Source: Phascolarctos cinereus (lineage: Eukaryota > Chordata > Mammalia > Diprotodontia > Phascolarctidae). From it: a DNA stretch of 64,000 nucleotides. The stretch spans positions 25,001-89,000 of the forward strand of contig NW_018344261.1 in NCBI RefSeq assembly GCF_002099425.1, written 5' to 3'. Shown one piece after another: positions 56,951 to 64,000 of this stretch (position 1 is the first letter of the stretch; each line of letters opens with the position of its first letter). The position numbers and the translations under genes are program-made. Under the pieces are notes generated by a model. The model saw only the letters and a list, made by a program, of their open reading frames with translations. It made no database searches and was not told where the DNA came from.

Positions 56951-57559
56951 AAAATAGGCATAAAACATCCCTCCCCGACTCCCCAAAATATCTGTGATAT
57001 ACTCTTGCACCAGTGCACAGAGAATCTAGGGGAAAATGGGCTCACACTGAGAAAACATTTGTGGAAAAGGAGTAACAATTCATGATTGATTGAAGTCTTT
57101 TTCTCCTCTTTCTAGGGTACCACTAAAGTTGTCCCTTAGGGAGAGCATAACTTTTTTCCTATGCTCCTTGTAGAATCTGGATATCCTTAATTCCTAATGG
57201 CAACACTGCCACTGGGCACTGCTATTCTAGTGGGACACTGCTAGTACAAAAATGAAAAAGCCCAAATCCTGAAGCCCTCAAGTTTTCAGGGCCATTTTCT
57301 GGTGAAGAGAATGGGGATAAATAGAGGACATGGAGACCTTCTTCTCTTTCTTTTCAAGTGATTCTTTCTCAGTGTCTTGACTGGAATTGCTTATATCATT
57401 AAGCAACCAGACAAAGGAATGCTTAATTCCAAGGCAGCTTCCTAGTTTTATACAAGCCCTGCGGTACATGACTAAGTCTCTTCAACCAATCTGAATATAC
57501 TTGTTATGTCACTTCATTTTATCCAATAGCTTTCAAGGATTTCCAAGCTGGATATGGGC
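56951..57559. other. Unassigned, may belong to the repeat at 56830-56950
   Basis: No gene. If 56830-56950 is the end of an antisense LTR, the rest of it would lie here, but no boundary is visible. Confidence 0.25.
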
Positions 57560-60050
57560 CTCCTAACAGTATGGTTGGGTCAGAGTACATGTGTACTTTT
57601 ATAATGTTTGAGCATAGTTCCAAATTACTTTACAGAAGGTTTGAACCAATTCATAGCTCTACCAATAATGCATCTATGTGCTTATTTTCCTGCCTTTCCT
57701 CCAATATTTACCCTCTTCCTTTTCTTCTGCTTCAATTTTGCCTATCTAAAGGATGTGAGGTGAAATGTGAAGGAGTTATTTTAACTTGCATCTCTCTAGT
57801 TATTAGTGACAGAACATTTTTTCATGTGGTTAATTGATAGCATGTATTTCATCCTTAGAAAACTGCATATTCAAAATCATTTGAAGATTTATCAATTAAT
57901 GGGTTTAACCTTACAAATTTGAGTTGATTCCTCATAAATATTGGAAACAAGACCTGTCTCAGAGAAATGTGCTACAACAATTTTCCCCCAATTACTTGTT
58001 TCCCTTCCAATTTTATCTGCATTGCTTTGACTGATGTAAAAAACAAATTGTAACCAATATTATCCATTTTATCTTCTGAGATCCCTTATATCCTTTTATT
58101 AGTCATGAACTTTCCCTTATCCATAGATCTGAGAGATAATTTCTTCTTTGTTCCTTTAATTTGATTATGATGTCAACTTTTATGTCTAAATCATGTTCTC
58201 ATTGGGAGTTCTTGGTACATATACAGTGTGAAATATTGGTCCATGCCTAGTTTCTGCCAAACTGCTTTCCAATTTTTCTAACAGGCTTGGTCAAATAGTT
58301 TTTACCCCAGTAGCTAGCGTCTTTGAGTTTACCAAACGCTTAGGTTACTATGTTTGTTTGCTTTGGTGTGTTGTGTACCTAATTTGTTCTACTAATCATT
58401 TCTTCATTTCTCAACCAATACCAAATCACTTTGATGACCACTTCTTTGTAGTATAGTTGAAAATCTGTTATTGTTTGACCCCCTTTAGTCCTATTTTTGC
58501 TACATTACCCCCCTTGCGATTCTTAACCTTTTGTTACTCTAGATGAATTTTATTATTGTTTTATCTAGTTCTGTTATGCAATCTTTCGTTAGTTTTATTG
58601 GTATGGCACTGAATAGGTAAATTAATTTAGGTAATATTGTCATTTTCTTATATTGCCTTGGCCTTCCCATAGCCAACTAATATTTCTTTAATAATTTAGG
58701 TCTATTTTTATTTCTGTAAGTAATGTTTCATATTTATATTCATATAATTCCTATTTGCGTCATGGCAGTTAGATGACCAATTATTTTATATATTCTATGG
58801 ATATTTAAAGTAGAATTTCTTTATTTCTTCCTGCTGGACTTCATTGGTAACATATGGAAATGCCGATGTTTGATGGGTGTTTATTTTATCTCTCAACTCT
58901 ATCAATTGTTTAAATTACCTTTTAATTGAGTCTAGAGTTTTCTAAGTAAACCATCATATCATCTGCAAAAAGCAATAATTTTGTTTCTACTTTGCCTATG
59001 CTTATTCTCTCAATTTCTTTTTCTTATCTTATCATTATAACTAACATTTCTAGCCCTATATTGAATAAGAGTTGTAATAATGGCTATCCTTGCCTTACTC
59101 TCAATTTTATTAGAAAGGCTTCTAGTTTATCCCCACTATATGTAATGTTAGCTCTTGTTTTTAGATACTGTTTAGCACATTAAGGAAAGGTCAATTTATT
59201 TCTATTTTGTCTAGTTGTTTTTAATATGAATGAGTGCTGTATCTTGTCAAAATATTTTTCCATCAATTAGTATAATTATGTGCTTCTTGTTTTCTTGTTA
59301 TCAATATGATCTACTGTGGTAACTCTTTTTCTAATATTGAACCAACCCTGCCTTCCTGATATAGTCATAGTGTGCAATCTTTGTGAGATATTGCTATATT
59401 TTTTGCTAAACTTTAATTTAAAATTTTGTGTTAAGGCTCATTAGGGATATTGACCTGTAGTTTTTTTTCTCTGTTTTGACCTGTGTTAATTATGAAGACC
59501 ATATTCATATTCATAGAAAGAATTTGGTAGGAAGCCTGGTTTTCTTATTTTTGTAAACACTGAATAATATTGGAATTAATTGTTCTTTGAAGGTTTGGTA
59601 GAATTTGTTTATAAATATGAGATTTTTATTCCTTTGGAAGTTAAATGTATGACTTATTCAATTTATTTTTCTGAGTTTGAGCACTTCACTATTTGTTTTG
59701 TAATTATTAAAACCTTTCATTTAGTTTGCAAGTTTTATTGCTGTGTATTAGACAAAATATTTTCTAATCATTTCCTTTATTTCTTCTTCATTTGTTATGA
59801 ATTCTATTTTATTTTTATTCTAGTAATTTGGTTTTCCTCTTTCTTTAAATAAATTTTTTAATAGCACTTAATTTTGCTTGTTAATATCATGCTGTGGTTT
59901 ATGCTTACTCTCAAAATGTTGACTTTTGTATTTAATTTGAGGTTTTTAATTTGTTCTTTTTTCTAAGCTTTTTTTAGTTGCATGCCCAATCCATTGATCT
60001 TTTCTTTCTATGAATTCTTGCTTTCTAGATTCTTGATTTTTCCCCCTTGA
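57560..60050 (-). mobile_element. L1 LINE, antisense, long ORF2 remnant
   Basis: Read on the minus strand, from right to left: upstream RT blocks (59900-59300), the region with GTTGAACCAACCCTGCC-type sequence near 59340, GAATAAGAGTTGTAATAATG near 59065, then [17 protein letters not shown] at about 58915-58985 with FADD intact, the post-catalytic region (58850-58250), and the C-terminal/3' region with the GGTTTGAACCAATTC block near 57640. Frames are broken throughout. It is the longest L1 in the window, about 2.5 kb, and old. Confidence 0.88.
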
Positions 60051-60059
60051 CATGAAAGT

Positions 60060-60315
60060 TCTATATTTCAACTATGATATCCTGAAATTTTCATTTACAT
60101 GTGAATAACTCACAGATTTATATTTCTCTAGTCATGAACTCCTAAGTTCTAGACATAAAATTCCACTTTTACTTGCTATGTCCATATGGATAGCCACTGG
60201 CATATCAGACTCAACTATCCAAGACTGAACAAAATTTCCTTCTCCCAAGAATTGCTCCTTTTCTCATTTTCCCATTTTTTGTTAATGGTATTATTATTAA
60301 TGCAGTCACCTATTC
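60060..60315 (+). mobile_element. L2 LINE fragment, end of ORF2
   Basis: TCACAGATTTATATTTCTCT, AGTTCTAGACATAAAATTCC, TATCAGACTCAACTATCCAA and GACTGAACAAAATTTCC follow the L2 order that also appears in 15136-15382. Very decayed. Confidence 0.65.
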
Positions 60316-60329
60316 AACAGAAGATTAAT

Positions 60330-61020
60330 CTCCTTTGGAACCAATAGATGCTCTTTTCTCAAGCCACCATTCCTCCCATGGTCTTACTTTCTTCCCTTCA
60401 AAATACTGGCCTATAATTATGCAATTCAACTTTACATTATTCTCTACCATTAAGTGCCTTTTCCCTTTGTCCTATCACTGCTTATCCCTTTCCATGTCAC
60501 AACCTGTTTTTATTCTCACCATTCACCTTCTCTGCTACTACTCAGGTGCTGCTGAAAACACAGGAAGGAAGTCATACAACTGTTCTGCCTTGGTACACCA
60601 CAAATTTATCTTATAAAATATTAATTGTATCATTGCTGCATGCCAATCCTTTTACTCTTCCTTGATTAGCTCTCTACAACTCTCCATAATAGCTTTCAAA
60701 TTTTTTTTTCTTTCCTCATTCATGGACCCTTTACTCTTTACCACATTTCCTCTTCACTGAAAATTGAATCTGATACAAACTCCATTTTCTGCCCATTTAT
60801 AAATGCCACATCCCCTAAACTTCATCCCCACATTTTCCACCATTGCTCTAATTTTGGAGGAAGAATTGGCCCTTCCTGCAAATGCCAGTATGTCTGCTTG
60901 GGTTTTAAATCCCACTCTTTCTTGTTTCAAATCTTATCCCTCCAAGCACGCTCTTCTCTCTTTTATTTTTGATATGTCCTTGTCCACTGGCTCCTTCCCT
61001 ATTGTTTACAAATATACCCA
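60330..61020 (+). mobile_element. L2-like LINE fragment, ORF2 before the RT core
   Basis: The clearest piece is 60960-61020: TCCTTGTCCACTGGCTCCTT then CCCTATTGTTTACAAATATA, matching L2 DMSLSTGSFPSAYKYAQ. Earlier parts (ACTCCATTTTCTGCCC, CATTTTCCACCATTGCTCTA) fit the upstream L2 region loosely. Because 60060-60315 belongs further 3' in L2, this is a second L2 copy. Confidence 0.6.
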
Positions 61021-61021
61021 G

Positions 61022-61140
61022 ATGAATTAAATTAATGAAAAGTATTTATTAAGAGCCTCCTGTGTGCCAAACACTGTGTTATGTTCTGATGATACAAATA
61101 TAAAAGTAAAACAGATTTGCTCTCAAAGGGTTTATATGTT
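61022..61140 (-). mobile_element. L2-like 3' end, antisense
   Basis: AAAAGTATTTATTAAGAGCC, TCCTGTGTGCCAAACACTGT and CTCAAAGGGTTTATATGTTA in the usual antisense order. Confidence 0.8.
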
Positions 61141-61739
61141 AATGGAGTAGGCACCTCATATAATGGTATTTTGGTCTAGAAAGTCACAAGATGTGACTGA
61201 AGACAGAATAATCCACTGACATGCATTTTCCAGTGATAGTAATATGCACATGATTGTGGTCAACAGTGCAAGAGGTGAAAAGTGCAGGTGGAAATGGATT
61301 GATGTTAGGATGGCATGGTAAATAAGAAGATGGACAAGGCAGATAGCTCAATGTGAAGCTTGGTCTCATTGGTGTGGAGCTAGCTAGACATGAGTTTATG
61401 CTTGCTCACTCACCAAAAGGGCAGCTTAGTACATACATACATACATATTACATACATGTGTGCATACATATATATAATATGGGGGGGTCATGGTCTCCAT
61501 TACATTAGCAAGGGCAGTTTCAAGAAGCAATGCAAAGGCTTCCCTCTTTGAAGTGTACCACACTTTATTCCAGCTTCAAAGAGATTGTGCCTATTTGAGT
61601 CTGAAACTTGGAATGATGATATCTTTGGATGATATCTTTGATCACAAACTGAGTTGTAAGGTAAAGTGAACTTTATTCTTTGCCAATTTTCATATATATT
61701 TTACACTTTCTCACCTTCTTATCTGTGTTCATGTAATTT
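61141..61739. other. Unassigned except a microsatellite
   Basis: No gene. Contains the ACAT repeat at 61429-61480. Confidence 0.35.
61429..61480. repeat. (ACAT)n/TATA microsatellite
   Basis: ACAT units followed by imperfect TGTG/TATA sequence, then a run of seven G. Confidence 0.9.
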
Positions 61740-62088
61740 TTTTTCCTGAAAAGCTCTTCTTGCCCCTCCCCGATCCTCCAAATGTTATCCACATGGGGTC
61801 TTAGCCATTCTTCATGCCCAGCTCAAGTGCCCATCTTTTTCATGAAACCTCTAATCTCCACCCTCACCCCAAGTCTTTCCTTTCTAAGAACTGATGTAGC
61901 ATCTTGTTTGCATGTCTCTTATGCAACTTGAACACTCTATTTTATACTGAAGAAATTTTCTTTAACTGTATCTTGTGCCCTAAGAGGGCAGTGCCTATAT
62001 CCAATTTATCACATGTATCATCCAGGGGTCAGCACAATATTTGGAGCATAGTATATACTTAGTAGATGTTTGTTGAATGGAACTAAAG
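61740..62088 (+). mobile_element. L2 LINE 3' end
   Basis: CATGCCCAGCTCAAGTGCCC, CATGAAACCTCTAATCTCC, GTGCCCTAAGAGGGCAGTGC and the tail TATACTTAGTAGATGTTTGT with TGAATGGAA. Confidence 0.86.
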
Positions 62089-62798
62089 TTGACTTTTCAT
62101 TTTTGTATATTAGGAAAGAAAGTGGCTATTCAATTTATATATTAGGAAGATTAGTGGCTATTCTTCTAGAATACGCTCAGTGGCTTCATTTTAGAACTTC
62201 TCTCAAGCTATTTTGTGGAGCATGTGCTGCCCTTATTGCCATTGCCCATGCCTCCACTCTTCACCACTTGTAGCACATATTTGTCTTGGTCTCTCTTTTT
62301 CTCCTTGCTGACAGTATGGAAAGTCTTCCTCACCCCCCTTTTTATCCTTCAGGTGTTTGCAGCTCCTTGAGCTTCTCCTTAGCAACCGACAAAATATTCA
62401 TTTATTTAATCTTCCAGCATTAGTCAAATGCTATAGTTCCTTAATCTTTCTTCTTCCTCTTTTCAACTCAGTAGATTTGCCTATAAATCTTGTGGGTAAA
62501 ACCAAGATCCCCTGAATTCTTTTACTAAAGAGCTTTAATTTATTTAATTAATGTAATTCTAAAACCTGGAATTTTCCTTTTCTCATTCATGACAAAAGAT
62601 GCTTCCCACCTCCTTCCATTTCTCTCTGTTGATATTTATTTGCAACATTAGACAACTAAATATTTTTGCAGATACCTGCAGATTATACATTCAACACCAG
62701 CAGTGGCACCTGACAGTGTTTGGGCATTGGCGAATGGTGACATGTGATATAATGTGTTATAATTTATAATGTGGAATAGCCCCTACCAATATTGTATT
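62089..62798. other. Unassigned
   Basis: Pyrimidine-rich part at 62270-62480 could be more L2, but nothing decisive is visible. No gene. Confidence 0.3.
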
Positions 62799-62841
62799 AT
62801 GTGTGTGTGTGTGTATGTGTATACATATATATACACACACC
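62799..62841. repeat. (GT)n/(TATA)/(CA)n microsatellite
   Basis: GT run, TATA core, CA run, forming a potential hairpin. Confidence 0.92.
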
Positions 62842-62914
62842 TGTCATGAGGGGTATGTTGATATACACTTATTCTCTGTATTGTTTCATTCATTCAAACT
62901 GTCCTTAACTTGGC

Positions 62915-63560
62915 AGGTCTAGGTTTCCAGAGATAGAGCACCACCACACTGTTACACACAGATTTCCTTAGTTCCTATGGGAAACTTTGTTGAGGGGGAA
63001 TACATTTCCTCTACTCACCATTCTAGCTCATGAGCTCCCATCTGATACATTTTCTGTCTATGAAAATAGCCAATCACAACATAATATACACATACATTGT
63101 GTGATATTTCCAAAATAAATCACTTACAATAATGACACTTTTAGATCTTAAAATAACCATTTACTTAACAAAAATAGTAGATAGTAATATATTAAGGTCA
63201 GTAAACAAAACACATCATAATAAACATGTAAAACTGACATACTCTTCAATCTATACATTTAATGACCATGGTGAAGAGTTGGCACACATTCATAGGAAGT
63301 TGGCAGGGAAACACATGAAGGAGGAAAGCTCATAGGCTTAAGGGTAACTCACAAATCTGCACTGTAAGCTTTAATGTCATCAGTCTATTCAAAAACATCT
63401 GCATCAAACAAAATTGCTTCTTTGTTCACTGTTTCACTATTAGTCTAAACCTCTTTTCAGGTGGGAAAGTATATTTCTCTCCCCTTTTGAATATAGTGTT
63501 TAAAAACCCTTTCAATTTATAATTACCCTAAAAGGACATTTAGAAATTATTACATGTTAT
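62915..63560. repeat. Unclassified dispersed repeat, copy B
   Basis: Partner of 33330-33960. Strongest block is ATGACACTTTTAGATCTTAA at about 63131-63150, followed by AATAACCATTTACTTA. The AGGAAGTTGGCAGGGAAACA block with CATGAAGGAGGAAA lies near 63294-63327. The left edge block is TCTAGGTTTCCAGAGA near 62918. No coding capacity. Family unknown. Confidence 0.65.
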
Positions 63561-64000
63561 TGTTATGTGAAGAGCAGTTCTATTTAATCCAGAGAATTTC
63601 AAAATTCATCAATCTGGCAATTTCTAAAGATATACAAATCATTCCAACCAGAATCAACCAGATACTGAGTTTTCCAGTCAGAATGAAGCTCATAGCAACA
63701 GAATCCAGGTTAATCTCTTTCTGTTTCTCTTTCTCACAGCAGAGGGGGCAGTAGAGAGAAACAGGCCCTTATGAGAAGCTTCACCTCAACTTCCAGGTCC
63801 ATGAGCAACAAAATGGTAGACAAGATATTTTCTCTAATTCCTACAACCACTTAAACCTCCCCAAAACAGAAATTATGCACCAAAGATAAAGCAACTTCAA
63901 CTGTTTCCATGGTCTAGGACATCAAGAATCCAAAACAAGGTAAAACAAAACAAACAAAACAAAACCCAGTAACTGGCATTCTCTGACTCTGAGCTCACTG
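63561..64000. other. Unassigned right edge
   Basis: No gene or named repeat. The unclassified repeat may extend into it. Confidence 0.3.

Noticed and set aside
1-64000. CRISPR arrays, operons, ribosome binding sites or other prokaryotic features
   Set aside because: Repeat content (SINEs, LINEs, processed pseudogene) shows a mammalian nuclear genome. No regularly spaced repeats were seen.

Overview
This window looks like marsupial nuclear DNA from an intergenic or deep intronic stretch. It is AT-rich and built almost entirely of layered retroelements. The diagnostic pieces are tRNA-derived SINEs of the marsupial MAR1/WALLSI type with an RTE-style tail, two long RTE-clade LINEs, many L1 3' ends of the marsupial type, and a deep background of L2, MIR/MIR3 and CR1/L3 fossils. 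I cannot tell which marsupial it is. I found no intact host gene, no convincing host exon, no tRNA, rRNA or snRNA gene and no CRISPR-like array. Family names rest on my recognition of consensus sequence and protein motifs, not on a database search, and most boundaries are good to tens of bases.

Layout. 1-12 kb: L1 3' ends at 1-1581, 8667-9580 and 9990-11865, a MAR1-type SINE with clean target-site duplications (TSDs) at 5356-5604, and a short palindromic tandem repeat at 4711-4790. 12-30 kb: mostly old L2 3' ends, often split by later SINEs, plus a CR1/L3 reverse transcriptase remnant (17190-18062), a direct repeat of about 155 bp (20597-20756 and 21042-21194), an LTR-like fossil (about 22.6-23.0 kb), a small L1 with a 14-bp TSD (23821-24287) and an antisense L1 (25.9-26.8 kb). 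30-34 kb: MIR/SINE fossils and the first copy of an unclassified repeat (33330-33960).

34-50 kb is the richest part. Two RTE LINEs (34160-38162 and 45491-49300) lie in the same orientation. Both carry endonuclease and reverse transcriptase remnants and both are decayed. Between them sit a SUMO2 processed pseudogene (38670-39800) with a TSD, an old antisense L1, and a short non-autonomous element whose head and tail resemble the RTE LINEs. 50-64 kb: an L1 with relatively little decay nested in a SINE (50253-52155), a candidate DNA transposon with terminal inverted repeats (52202-52660), a long antisense L1 (57560-60050), L2 coding remnants (60-61 kb) and the second copy of the unclassified repeat (62915-63560).

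How it fits together: the window records several waves of retroposition. L2, MIR and CR1/L3 form the oldest layer. RTE, the SINEs probably mobilised by it, and L1 came later. L1 machinery probably also made the SUMO2 retrocopy. The observations most worth following are a tract of about 360 bp that is nearly identical between the two otherwise diverged RTE copies (possible gene conversion), the unclassified repeat pair, the RTE-derived short element, and the inverted-repeat element at 52.2 kb. I saw no evidence of a new functional system.
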